A stretch of 64,000 bases of DNA from Ecdyonurus torrentis (Eukaryota > Arthropoda > Insecta > Ephemeroptera > Heptageniidae), in the NCBI GenBank assembly GCA_949318235.1, contig OX439133.1, positions 8,923,637 to 8,987,636 on the forward strand. The letters are read 5' to 3'. The notes beneath the pieces are model-generated. The model had not been told where the DNA came from, searched no databases, and saw only the letters and a program-made list of their open reading frames with translations. Shown here one piece after another: positions 25,839-38,735 of the stretch. How positions within the stretch are numbered: the first letter of the stretch is position 1; each line of letters starts with the position of its first letter. The translations under genes and the position numbers were made by a program.

Positions 25839-28754
25839 TTAAAAAATTACATCATTTCTTTTACGTCTGTTTTCTAATAATAATAAATTCATATTTTTAC
25901 ATATCAGCTCATAATTATCACTATTATAGTCTAATCGAGCTTTTTCATGATATTTGCGCACAAACTTTCTTTGAATTGATTCCAACTCCTGAATTTTAGT
26001 TGAGTGACAGGGTGACCACACCTGGCTAGCGTAATCGTGGTTTGATAATATGAAACTTTGATATAAAATTTTGTACGTTGTAGCCCGGAAAAACTTAGAA
26101 TTTCTGTTTATGAAACCAAACATTTTTAGTGATTTTGATTTAACTTTATGTATGTGTGCAGTGAAAGTTAATTTAGAGTCAAATATAACACCAAGGTCTT
26201 TAACCTCGTTTAATTTGTTTAGTACGCTATTATTTATTGAATAGTCAAAAATATGAAGTTTTTTATTTTTATTTGCAAATGAAATTGAATAACATTTAGG
26301 TATGCTTAAAATCATCCCCCATTCAGTACACCATGAGAATAGTATATCCAAGTCTTCCTGAAATTTAATACAATCTAAAATGGAAGTTATGCGCTGGTAC
26401 AATTTAAGGTCATCTGCATACATAAGACACTTTACATATTTGAAAATTTTTGGGAGATCAGCAAGATATAGGTTAAAGAGCAAGGGTCCAAGTAAGGACC
26501 CTTGCGGTACACCGGAAGTGACGTCAGCAGGATCAGATTTTTCACCATTTATAACAACAACTTGTTTACGTGCATGCAAATAATTTATGATAAGTTTAAT
26601 TAAATAATGTGGAATTTTTTGTTGCTGTAATTTTTTAATTAAAAGATGATGAGGGACTTTATCAAACGCTTTTTGAAAGTCAGTATATACAGCATCTACC
26701 TGAATACTTTCATTAAATGATGATGCAAGGAAAGAGTGAAAATGAACTAAATTAGTGGTAGTTGAACGACAAGGGGTAAATCCATGTTGTTCACCTGGAA
26801 TTATAGATTTTGCAGCTTCATATAATTTTTTATAAATAAATTTTTCCAATAATTTTGAAAAAATAGGTAACAACGAAATTGGACGATAATTAGAAACATT
26901 TGTTTTTTTACCGGATTTGTGAATAGGGGTAATATTTGCAATTTTCCATCTATTAGGATATACTCCTGATGCAATAATTTTATTAAATAATATTTCTAAT
27001 GGGACTGATAATTCACTGGCTATTTCTTTTAAAATTGATATGGGAATATTATCTGAACCTGTTGACTTTCCATTTTTTAATTCATTTATAAAATTTATAA
27101 TGTCAAATTTTGATACCCGTGGAACATTTTCATTTACATAATTATCAGGTAAGTCAATATTTACATCATATTTTTTATTAAATACAGAGCAGAAGAATTC
27201 AGAAAACAAGTTACAAGCATCTTTTACCGTTTTTGCAATAGTTTTATTAAAAGAGACATCAATAGGAATTCCTGAATTTTTTTTCACGTTTGATATAAAA
27301 TTCCAAAATTTTTGCGGGTTATTTTTTATATCATCTTCGATTTTTTCAACATGTAATTTATATTTAATTTTTTGCATGAACTTAAATTGTTTTCTGATTT
27401 CTTTAAAATGTTCATAATTACGTGTTTTTTCATACTTATTTTTTGTTTTTAGATATTTAACATTAGCCTCCGTTTTAATTTTGAAACAATTTTTTAACTC
27501 ACTATCAAACCAAGAAGGGAAATTAACATATTTTGCTTTTGTATAAGGGACACAAGATTTAATAGCGGAATCTAACATTTCATAAAACATATCGCATGCA
27601 GTGTTTACATCACAATTTAATAGTAAATTCCATGCACATATACTTAATTTATTTTTTAATTCAGGTATATTAGCCTTCCACCACTTAAAATAGTTTAAAC
27701 GTTTTGTTTTTTGTTGATAAAACGGAGCTTTCATATTAATAATACAATGAATTGAAATGTGGTCAGTTTTTACTGCTCCATCAATCGGGCGCACATCTAT
27801 ATCATAATTATCGGGGTTTGTTGTAAACACGAGATCAAGTGTGTATTTCTTACGTGTCTCAAAACACACATGTTGCGAGAGACCGTGTTTTAAAACAGCT
27901 TGTAAAAAGTCGCTATCATTGCTTGCATATGTGGCGAGAGTAGGGGAGACCTTTTGTTTTTCGTTGATGTCGAGGGGGCGGGACCACTTTATATTTGGGG
28001 TGTTGAAATCGCCACACAAAATAAGTTCATCAGTGTCTTTCATACCCTCTCTCACTAGATAAAGAGATTCATCAAGTTCTTCTATTTGCTTAGCACGGTT
28101 AGTTAAATTTTTTTCAGTAGGAGGGGGGTGGTACACACACCCAATATATAACTTTCTATTGTTTGACACTTCTACTTGTACCCAAACTGATTCACCTTTA
28201 TTATATTCAGGTTTTGGTTTTGAAATTAATTTTTTATTAACTGCTATCATTACTCCACCTGCAGCGTATTTACCATACAATTTACCGTTACTACGATCGG
28301 TCCGGTAAATATCATAATGATTATTTAAGATTTCAGCGTCTGAAATTTGGTCATTAAAACATGTTTCATTTATGCAAATAAAGTTATATTCATTATCTAA
28401 AAAATGTGTATTGAAATCAGACAATTTGTTTTGACCAATGTTATTTAAATTTGCAAAATACAAAGAACCATGTTCATTCATAATTTGAGGCGTTGTAATA
28501 TTTTTGATTAAAGTATCAGGACCGGGATTTAGATTAATATCGTTACAAAGGCATAACAGGTAAAATATGGCAAGAGGTGAAAACAAGTTAGGAATATGGA
28601 AAGAATTTACAAAACCAGTACATTGCAGTAAACTCGCCCCTTTTCTTTGTTTGCGAGTTATAAGGTTTATATTACTATTGATTTGTTTACACATACGATC
28701 ATTTTCTAATGAAAGAACAGTTTTCACATCAATGGAAAAGTTTCCAATATCCAT
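25839..28754 (-). CDS. LINE ORF2-like protein: AP endonuclease and reverse transcriptase
   Basis: This 971-residue product would nick target DNA and copy the element RNA at the nick. Residues about 96-340 form the AP-type endonuclease, with FANLNN, CINETCF (E130), YHPP, GDFN (248-251) and TDHISIH (D331, H332). Residues about 555-800 are the reverse transcriptase. They show KNGKSTGSDNIP, SNYRPISLLP, a GFTPCRSTTTNLV block, motif A TDFQKAFD (D692), motif B SGVPQGSLLGPLLF and motif C YADD (779-782). A post-RT region with VKDLGVIFD and SQVWSPC follows, and there is no RNase H. A hydrophobic stretch and a 2A-like DINLNPGP motif lie at residues 58-79. The ATG at 28754 is the first in frame, but the frame is open 41 codons further upstream. 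The product lacks its last 79 residues because of a TAA at codon 972. Confidence 0.93.
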   Translation of the reverse strand: MDIGNFSIDVKTVLSLENDRMCKQINSNINLITRKQRKGASLLQCTGFVNSFHIPNLFSPLAIFYLLCLCNDINLNPGPDTLIKNITTPQIMNEHGSLYFANLNNIGQNKLSDFNTHFLDNEYNFICINETCFNDQISDAEILNNHYDIYRTDRSNGKLYGKYAAGGVMIAVNKKLISKPKPEYNKGESVWVQVEVSNNRKLYIGCVYHPPPTEKNLTNRAKQIEELDESLYLVREGMKDTDELILCGDFNTPNIKWSRPLDINEKQKVSPTLATYASNDSDFLQAVLKHGLSQHVCFETRKKYTLDLVFTTNPDNYDIDVRPIDGAVKTDHISIHCIINMKAPFYQQKTKRLNYFKWWKANIPELKNKLSICAWNLLLNCDVNTACDMFYEMLDSAIKSCVPYTKAKYVNFPSWFDSELKNCFKIKTEANVKYLKTKNKYEKTRNYEHFKEIRKQFKFMQKIKYKLHVEKIEDDIKNNPQKFWNFISNVKKNSGIPIDVSFNKTIAKTVKDACNLFSEFFCSVFNKKYDVNIDLPDNYVNENVPRVSKFDIINFINELKNGKSTGSDNIPISILKEIASELSVPLEILFNKIIASGVYPNRWKIANITPIHKSGKKTNVSNYRPISLLPIFSKLLEKFIYKKLYEAAKSIIPGEQHGFTPCRSTTTNLVHFHSFLASSFNESIQVDAVYTDFQKAFDKVPHHLLIKKLQQQKIPHYLIKLIINYLHARKQVVVINGEKSDPADVTSGVPQGSLLGPLLFNLYLADLPKIFKYVKCLMYADDLKLYQRITSILDCIKFQEDLDILFSWCTEWGMILSIPKCYSISFANKNKKLHIFDYSINNSVLNKLNEVKDLGVIFDSKLTFTAHIHKVKSKSLKMFGFINRNSKFFRATTYKILYQSFILSNHDYASQVWSPCHSTKIQELESIQRKFVRKYHEKARLDYNSDNYELICKNMNLLLLENRRKRNDVIF
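28518..28541 (-). other. 2A-like ribosome-skipping motif within the LINE ORF
   Basis: Codons 72-79 encode DINLNPGP, preceded by a hydrophobic stretch ending YLLCLCN. The usual 2A core is D-x-E-x-N-P-G-P. Here the E is N while D, N, P, G and P are kept. 2A sequences are known near the N-terminus of CR1/L2-like and related retrotransposon proteins in animals. If active, it would release a leader of about 78 residues plus any upstream extension. The E-to-N change probably weakens skipping, which is inference. Confidence 0.65.
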
Positions 28755-29446
28755 GTGATGTAGTTTTTTAATACAATATGAATGATCATTTTTATTTACA
28801 TAATCATACGGTAAACCTAGTTTTGAAACTTTAACAAAAACTGATAGTGAAAAATTGATAGAAAAAAAATTGAATGGTTATTTGAAGCGTTACATCAAAG
28901 ACTTTGTCATCTCAAAATATAATCTTCAGTTAACTACTATACTATATTTGCATATGAAATGCATCAGTGAATTGCAACCAATATTCAATTGATTAAACCT
29001 TCAATACAACAGTATTGTTTACTCACATAATAATATACATACATCATTGTGATGATCATGACAATATACGGGTTTGTTTAAGTATGCATCATTGTTATAT
29101 AAGGATTAAAATTTAATATATTAACATGGGGCAAAATATGTATTATCTTTTTCTCCTTGTATTGTACTGCTGGTTTATTCATGCCGTCTTGAAGGTGATA
29201 ACACATTTTGGAACTTGGGAAACCCGCTTAATTTTATAATTTTGTTGTAATTAGTTGCTAGAATAGTAATAATAAATATATACCCCGAAAGATCTTGATT
29301 TGTCATTAATTTATAGATATAGTTTTTAATATATTTTTATACAAATATATTTCAAAGAAAAGCGATAAAAATCACTTACTAATGATTAGAACATGTTATA
29401 TAGTTATATCATACGGATTTGCAATACATCGATTTTCAAATCTACG

Positions 29447-29448
<2 letters not shown>

Positions 29449-29533
<85 letters not shown>
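29449..29533. repeat. (TA)n microsatellite, about 85 bp
   Basis: A pure AT/TA tract. Its apparent Tyr-Ile peptide is a repeat translation. Confidence 0.97.
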
Positions 29534-29534
<1 letters not shown>

Positions 29535-30443
29535 CATAAAAATAAAATATATATATGTTTATAAAAATCTTACAGAAAAAAAAATCATACGAATAAATTG
29601 AAGTTCATGCGCATGAAACTATAAGCTCTTTTCTATGTTTCATAATAAATCTTTACAAAAATATTAAATTTTATTAGAATTTTTAACTATCAAGATATAC
29701 AAAGTAGAATATTAATTTTTTGAAATAAATTATTAATTACAAAAATTGTGCTAAAATTGTGTTTATTATTTGTCTGGAAACAAAAGTTTTTACTATTTTT
29801 CATAACAATAATAAGATAATGTAATATTTTTGTTTAATGAAACATTTTGTTAGCCCTCTTTCATTGTTATTAATGCGTGTCATTAACTTTGTGTGTTTAG
29901 AGAAAATGATTTTTGCACGCAAAATTTTTTATGAATAAAAAATATATAATGGCAAAAAATATGTAATTGGGAGATTTGAAAATCATAATTAAACATGTAA
30001 TGAATTTATTATAATGTTACAAACTATAAAACCTGTGCTACAGCTTATATAATATAATATATATAAAAAAGAACTATGATTTATTTCTTATACGTACTAT
30101 ATATTTTTTTGCTATTTTTAATGAATACTTAAAGACATAATTACGTAACATTATAATTATTAAAATTAATTATAGAGAAATATTTTAAAACTTTATTATT
30201 TTAATAATAGACTTCCTAAAATGTGATGTAGTAACTTTTTTTTTTTCTATATTATTATTTTATATAAAATTATAATCTTTTTCATCATTCAATATTTTAT
30301 TCTGTTTTTATATAAAGTATATTTTCTTCCCCCTTATGTTGAAGGAAAAAAAATAGACTGATATTGCAAAAGCAAGAATAAGAAGTTACGATATATTATA
30401 AAAAGAACATAGTCTGTATAGCAATAAATTAACACTTGACTAG

Positions 30444-30482
<39 letters not shown>

Positions 30483-31056
30483 CATATACACAGAAAAAAA
30501 AAACATTTTACCATACATTAAAGTTCATTTTCATATACTTAAACTATATGAATATAGTTTTAAAAAACATACAATATATTAATAAAATATATTGATTAAA
30601 TAAAATACTATATGCATAAAAAAAAAAACTTTAATATTATGAATTATTAAAAAGATGTTACAAAAATTAAATTTTATTATTTGTGTTATTAAAAAATAAA
30701 CTTTTGTTCTTTCTCTTTTTTAATCTTTTTATTTTATTACTTGTGAAGTTAATAACAAATATTTTGCGTGATATAAAGAAATTTTTATGTTAATATGATT
30801 AAATTTAATGTCTGTTTATGGTAGTGATAAAAATGTAATTTTTAACGCATCGGAAGAAATAAGCATGAATAAAAAAAAAAATAATATATTATACATTATA
30901 AACACCTTTATGATGGCCTTATTAATGCTAAATATTAGGATAAAATAATATTTTTATATTATGCAAAGCTAAAAAAAAAAAGAAAAAAAAAGTAGTATAT
31001 TAAAAAATAAGGTTTAGAGAACACACAACGGAGTTTGAAAAATATATTTTATATAC

Positions 31057-31057
<1 letters not shown>

Positions 31058-31155
<98 letters not shown>
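31058..31155. repeat. Compound (TG)n(TA)n(CA)n microsatellite
   Basis: About nine TG units, then about 37 TA units with one slip, then a few CA units. The order TG-TA-CA makes the whole tract self-complementary. Confidence 0.95.
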
Positions 31156-32299
31156 AAAATTACAAAATTTATAAAATTATGCTGAATTGAGATTCTTTTT
31201 TTCTTTAACGCCTTAAAAATTTAATGCAAACCCACTAAAAAAACAAATTGAATGTACTTAAAACATTTCCAGACTTCTCAATCGTATATAATTATACTAT
31301 CATATTAATATATAATTATTTGAAATGAACAAAATGAGCAATTAATTACAATGTCTTAAAATTTGTATAGAACTAAAGATAATTGTAGAATATAAAAGAA
31401 ACTAACAATTTAACTTTAATAACACAAAAAATGATGAATTACATCTAACATTACCAATAAAACTAACAAATTTTTTTCTTCTTGTTTCATTTTACTTTGT
31501 AGCTAAATGTTTCCATGTATGAAAAAAATAAATAATACTTTTCTACGCAATGTTACATTATATTAAATAAAGAATGCGTAGTACATTGTTTTTAAGTTAT
31601 GAGTCTACGTCAAAATGTTGGGATATAAAAGACGCAATTGCCTAAAGCCACAACGAGAAAAGGACGAAAAAAACAAGGAAAACGAGAGAGAGAGAGAGAG
31701 AGAGAAGCATGCAACAAATGATTATTAGAAGTCATGTTCCGCTACGTGCAATCCTCAAAATTGTAACTTTTTATAATAAAAAAAGGAAAAGAAAGGAAAA
31801 AAATGTTTGTGGGACTTAAAAAGAAAAAAAGAAAGAAAAGTAGAGCATGGTAAAAATACTATGAGGGTAATTTCATGTTATATTTTGACAGCACTGTATA
31901 TACAAACTTTTCAATGTAAAGAATTGTTTATTTTGTTCAGTGCAAATTAAACACCAATATAGTACGTGAAAAAATAAATCATATTTGATGATATGACACA
32001 AATGTTTTTCTAACTAAAACATTGCTATTTTATATTTTTGCAGTATAAAAAATATAACTCTAAAAATCCTTTGAAACAGTAAACATATCTTGTATTTTAT
32101 ATTATATTCGTTAAATATTAAAAATTCTTTCTATTTTGAATCGCAAATAAAGCAAATACAAATATTTAAGTATGTGTATGAGAGCATTATTTGACATGAA
32201 AGTTACAAAATACGAAAGTTATTAAGTTTTTAATAATAATGACAGTATAAAAAATGTTGACAATGCCTTATTTATAATAAATCATACATTATCTTTATG

Positions 32300-32336
<37 letters not shown>

Positions 32337-32615
32337 ATTTAACGCATTTCAAGTATATTCTCAGTAAGTGGTACTGAATAAGAATTCAGTACCGTATACT
32401 GATGCAATAAAATACCACCTAAGTTACTTTTTCTTTTTTTGATTATTTATGTTTATTTTAACTTTTGTAACGAGTTATTAAAGTACTTTCATATTCACAT
32501 ACAAATTTCAATAAACTGTATAAAGAAGTTTTTCAGTTGTGGATAGTTTGAGTTTAGAATCTAGAGCCATAACTGCACGTCTCTAATCTCTACTATGCGC
32601 GTGAATATTAATTAA

Positions 32616-32938
32616 AAGCGTAGAACACCTTGAACAAAAAACAAAACAAAAAACTGGTCTAATATCCTAACATACCTAAATATCAATGTTGTTTTGGTCG
32701 GAGTCATTGATTTCTAATTTATCTTCCGATCACGAAATGGAAGATGCGGTTATTATGACGTCATAGCTCGTTTGTTTCTGCGCACGTGGACCAGCGAGCT
32801 ATGACGTCATAAAACAGCGTCTGCCATTTCGTAAATGAAAAATAAATTAGACATCAATGATTCCGGTCAAATTAACATTGATATTTAGGCATGTTAGAAT
32901 ATTACAGGTAAGTTTATTGTTCAAGGTGTTCTACGCCT
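32616..32938. mobile_element. TTAA-type foldback MITE, family A copy A3
   Basis: The left end AAGCGTAGAACACCTTGAAC is preceded by TTAA (32612-32615) and differs by one base from A2. The right end is GTTCTACGCCT, and the right flank has lost TTAA. Its arms hold two perfect TGACGTCA sites at 32756-32763 and 32802-32809, placed symmetrically about the centre, with CGCACGTGGA between them. A-rich insertions near the left end account for its 323-bp length. It is non-coding. Confidence 0.88.
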
Positions 32939-33494
32939 ATCTCAATATGATCCATTATTTGTGTAAAGCAGTAAGCTAGGAAATTTTTACAAAAATTTTA
33001 CTCGGGCATGTAAATGTTCCATTTTTAAAATTTTTCTTTCTTCCTTCTTTACTTAACTACTTATATAATATGTCCTACCTCCTTTATCTACGTAAACATG
33101 TTATTTGTAGTACACTAACATAGTTTTGCTTCTGTTTTGTTTTCACTAATTGGAGACCATGTTTGTACCCTTGTATTATACTGCATACTTTTATATAACA
33201 TTTTTTTTTTAAAGTACATCTCTTTATTATACTGGTAAAAACCTCTTGACGAGACTTAAACTTTATGAAGTAAAAATTATTATTATTATCTATTTTGTCT
33301 AGAGGCTTTTTTTTTTTTTTATTTTTTTTTTTTATTATTTAATGTTATGTGTCTGTGTAATATTTGAGTGGATTGCACGACAAAAAATACATAATCGAGA
33401 TTTAAGATATATCAATTTTTTTTCTGCAAGGAGTTTTTTTTTTTTTTTTTTATTATGTTCTTTCACCAACTTCTTTATAATGCACTTACTTTAA
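32939..33494. other. AT-rich non-coding stretch
   Basis: I see nothing here except T runs near 33309-33333 and 33430-33450. Confidence 0.5.
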
Positions 33495-33866
33495 GGAATA
33501 GACCAGAAGAAAAAAAAATATTTACATACCACAAAACACTTCATGGAACTTACATAAATACAATTAGTTAGTCACAACCAACTGTAGCAGTGATCAGAAA
33601 ATTTCGATTTATGCAACCCGCACAACATTTTTCATGCTATTTTTTTTTCTTGTCTGACGTCAGAAACAGGAATAGTCACGCAAACTTGTTTTATATGTGT
33701 GTTTGAAATAAAAACCTTTCTGAATCTGAAAAATAGCATACTTCACGCTCTCTATAAGGGCCATATTTATAAATTCTGGTAAAATTTTTCATTAGTTTTG
33801 GAGATCTCATTTTGTGATTAATAATTAAACAGCACAATATACTGTTTCATAATATGGTCTATGGCT
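33495..33866 (-). mobile_element. TTAA-type MITE, family B copy B3
   Basis: An inverted copy of B2. It begins GGAATAGACCAG after TTAA (33491-33494) and ends GGTCTATGGCT before TTAA (33867-33870). It keeps TTATGCAACCCGCACAACAT, CTGACGTCAG (TGACGTCA at 33655-33662), CAGTGATCAGAAAATTT and TTTTGGAGATC. A (GA)n tract of about 100 bp starts 25 bases beyond its end. It is non-coding. Confidence 0.88.
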
Positions 33867-35355
<1,489 letters not shown>

Positions 35356-35577
35356 AATGGAGCCTCTTGGTTTAGCGCGCGGGGAGACGCGGGGAAAGCT
35401 AAGAGTCCCCTAATTTAACATTACGCTTATGGGAAAAAAAAAGCGTTATTTGCGATTTTTGAGAAAACTACCCCACCAATTTCGGAGAAATTTAAATGAG
35501 AAATACTAGACATACTGTTACGTGTTTTAAGCAATAGAAATTTTTTTAACAATTTTTTAAACCGATAACCTCCTTCA
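35356..35577 (+). mobile_element. Short dispersed element, family E copy E1
   Basis: Shares with E2, E3 and E4 a left part with a GC-rich block (GCGGGGAGACGCGGGGAAAG, then CTAAGAGTCCCCTAATTTAA), a CATTACGCTTATGGGAA block, ACTACCCCACCAATTTCGG, AGAAATACTAGACATAC, ACGTGTTTTAAG, and a right end with CCGATAACCTCC. The ends form imperfect inverted repeats (TGGAGCNTNTTGG on the left, CCGATAACCTCC on the right). It is non-coding and about 220 bp. Confidence 0.8.
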
Positions 35578-35846
35578 GCCAAATATATTTTTAAAAAAGT
35601 TCACAGTTCAAACCTTATTAAATATGCAGACTTCTATAGTTATTACAAGACTCTATTTAAATGCATGTTAAAGCAATAAGTACTTGTTCATGTGCAACAT
35701 ATACAGTATATTATTTTCCTTAATACTCTCCAAGAAAAAAAATAAAATATTAACTCATGTACACATTTAACAACTCTTTTCAAGAGAAAAAAATTAGGGT
35801 TATCTAACTAATTATAAAAGTGTTGAATACTTTCCTTTTAAATGTT

Positions 35847-35880
<34 letters not shown>

Positions 35881-37036
35881 AATTTTTCTGGAAAAAAAGT
35901 TATACTTTTATTCAAGCAATTAACAACTATTACAGTTAAAATATTAAATAAAACATTTTAGTGGAAATATAGTTAACTGTGTTACCTACAACTTAAGATC
36001 TCGTATACTTTTAAAAAAAATATGAAAAAGGGGTTGTAAAAAGAAATAAAGGGTAGATTCCTTTGTTGTTGTTTGATATAAAAAAAGGGTTGAAAATTGA
36101 CCATCATATGACCAAGAGAGGGTTAAAAAAAATATGGGGTGGAAAGGAAAAGAAGAGTTTTATATATAATACCGGAAGGTTACAACTTTTAATGATTAAC
36201 CTTAATCATGTAAAATATATAATAGAAGGGGGGAGGTGGGTATGAATAAAAAAGGGTTGAAAATTTCATTTTATTATTACATCTCTTTGATATTTTATGA
36301 GATATAGAAGAAGACAGTAAAAAAAATAAAATGTATTCAGATAATATGATTTTATCAAAAGATTGAAATTTAAAAACGTTTTAAAAAAAGGTTTTTATAG
36401 AACTTAAGTCGTTTTTCTATTTTCTACAGAATGTATTTTAGGGGTCAGTTTTATTTTACTGAACATGAATTTTAAACCTTTTTCTTGCAGTATTTTATAG
36501 ATTTCTGGTATCTAGAAATATTTTTATACGAGCCTTGAATAAAATATTTAGTCAATGCAACATTATTAAAAAGAAAAGTACAAATCCTGTATTATTAAAA
36601 TGTATTCCTTGTCAATATGAAGCATATACCTATGGAGACGAATACTATGTACAATAATTATATACATAGCATTTCCATAATTTAAAGTAGAGCAAATTTT
36701 TGTCACATTGCCTTTTGCAATAGCAAGGTTGAGACGTTTTTTTAAATTCATTAAAAATTTAAAAAAAAAAAATCCAAAAATCCAAAAATCGTATAGAAAT
36801 TTTGAAATATATTATATATATAATAATTAAAAAAATGTCTTAAAATGTCAGGATTTGTGTAGTAGTAAGTAGAAATAACTATGTATATGTATTAGAATTT
36901 TTTCTAAATAAATATATTCTATATTTCGTAAAAAATAATAATAATATAATAATTATAACTTCAATCTTTTATAACCTTATAAAAAAATTAAAAAAAAAAC
37001 TGTTAAATTAAGTAACGTTGCATACAGAGTTTGTTC

Positions 37037-37073
<37 letters not shown>

Positions 37074-37313
37074 AAAGTCGTATGTAAGCAAGATTTCTTT
37101 ACTGCAGTATTAATAAAAATTTAAAATTTGTAACCCTTTTCTGTAAGCGACACTCTCTTAAAATAATAATAAACAAATTTTATTTTACACGTATATATAC
37201 GTATAATATATTCTTGTAAGCATATTATAAAGGTCAACAAACATTAATTTTACTTCATTATTTATATTTTATTCATTAATTAAATATATTACTACCATAT
37301 ATGAAAATAATTT

Positions 37314-37382
<69 letters not shown>

Positions 37383-38049
37383 TCGTACTCTCATTTCATG
37401 GTATATATCTCTTAACTGAATCTCAAAACACAAAACATATAAATATCAATTACGAGTTTTTACAACTTTCCAAATATGTTTCCAAAAACCACATTTACGT
37501 TATATATAATGGTGACAGATATAATGCAATACACACATACTCGTGGTTAAAAACATACATACACACACACATACATATTATACTATATTGTATTAATATT
37601 ACAATTCCCCTATATAGTAAGTGTATACTGTATGTATGTATACAGTAAACATAATATTAACCCTATACAGTATATTATACTTTTAAACAAAATTTACATT
37701 GAAACACTTAAGATAATTATCTTTAAAGTAATTTAATATTAAAACTTTCAAAATTTCAACATATATTTTCCAACATACTGTACGCAGTGTAACTTATTGT
37801 CATTTTAATAAATATTTCTTAATATTTTTGTGATACTATTTAAATTTATGTGATATATTTTCACTTAATAATAATAAATAAATAATATTTTTAAGAGCTA
37901 TACAATTCTGTGCAATTAAATTATTACTTCTTTTTCGCATTTTGCTTTTTCATAGCTAAAATTGCAGCATGATAGAGTGTAGACTTGAACCTTCTTCTCA
38001 AAGTGCAAAAAATATAGAAATATATATTCAAAAAGTTATTTTTGTTTAT

Positions 38050-38090
<41 letters not shown>

Positions 38091-38227
38091 AATATATTTA
38101 TATCCTTTTTTCCCTCTCGTCAAGTGAGAAGAGCTTTTTTTTTCTATAAAGAAGCTACTTTTCTTATATTCTATCTTAACTTTATGAATACTGTAACATT
38201 TTTCTCTGCATTTCCTTTAAAAAATAA

Positions 38228-38258
<31 letters not shown>

Positions 38259-38448
38259 ATTACAAGTCAAAAGAGAGGAAAAAAATGTATATTATCATTT
38301 TTATATTTTTTCACTTTTTTCAGATTAATGTGTATTTTATATATTTTGAGATACACATTAAAATATTATAAATTTATTCTCTATGAGCCTTTTTTAGAGA
38401 AATTTATAAGTATATGTAAATGATTTAACATTCTTAATTTATATTTAT
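35578..38448. other. AT-rich non-coding stretch
   Basis: No gene is seen. It holds poly(A) at about 35848-35877, 37039-37071 and 38229-38256, a (CT)n tract listed separately, and (GA)n at 38053-38088. The frames at 36063-36245, 37301-37648 and 38124-38423 overlap repeats or lack support. Confidence 0.5.
37312..37384. repeat. (CT)n microsatellite
   Basis: CT tract of about 70 bases with one CC slip near its start and a CACTCT break near its end. Confidence 0.95.
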
Positions 38449-38735
38449 ACTGTATAATATAGTTTGTATGCATTCAAGTCGGTATAGGAAAATGGCTCAT
38501 TTTGCAAGTTTAAAAATCCTAAGAAATAACTTTTTCTTAGAGCATTGGTGCTGATAATAGGTGGAAGTGGAATTAGAATTGCTAGTATGTGAGAAAAATT
38601 ATATAAAAGAAATAAAATAAACTAATTTCTCAAAGAAAATAGCCAGAATCGAAGTTTGTCCTATACTGAGCAATGTTGTTCATTGATCCAGTATGACGTT
38701 GAAGTGCATTCACTATGACGTCATTTGGATAAAAC
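38449..38735 (+). repeat. Dispersed repeat family C, copy C3
   Basis: Same order of blocks as C1 and C2: TGTATGCATTCAAGTCGG, GGAAAATGGCTCATTTTGC, AGAGCATTGGTGCTGATAAT, CTCAAAGAAAATAGCCA, GAGCAATGTTGTTCATTGA. It ends with a perfect TGACGTCA at 38716-38723. It lacks about 30 bases near the left end that C1 has. It is non-coding. Confidence 0.7.

Larger units (their letters stand above)
25402..28880 (-). mobile_element. CR1/Jockey-group LINE, nearly full-length coding region
   Basis: A non-LTR retrotransposon on the minus strand. Its second ORF encodes an AP endonuclease and reverse transcriptase, and no long terminal repeats are seen. The 3' untranslated region is short (about 25402-25598) and ends in about four AAATC units, seen as TTTGA repeats on the plus strand at 25404-25428. 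Such microsatellite termini are typical of CR1/L2-type elements. No ORF1 and no clear target duplication are visible, so the 5' end may be truncated. The upper limit is the stop codon upstream of the ORF. Its coding region is GC-richer than the flanks. With one nonsense codon it is probably a fairly recent but inactive copy. Confidence 0.9.
28881..32615. other. AT-rich non-coding stretch
   Basis: No gene is seen. It holds the long (TA)n tract and a TG/TA compound tract listed separately, (CT)n at 30444-30479, (GA)n at 31684-31706, and a poly(A) tract at about 32302-32335. Confidence 0.5.

Noticed and set aside
26380..26583. Plus-strand frames inside the LINE (also at 27841-28062 and 28567-28758)
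   Set aside because: These are antisense shadows of the reverse transcriptase and endonuclease coding sequence.
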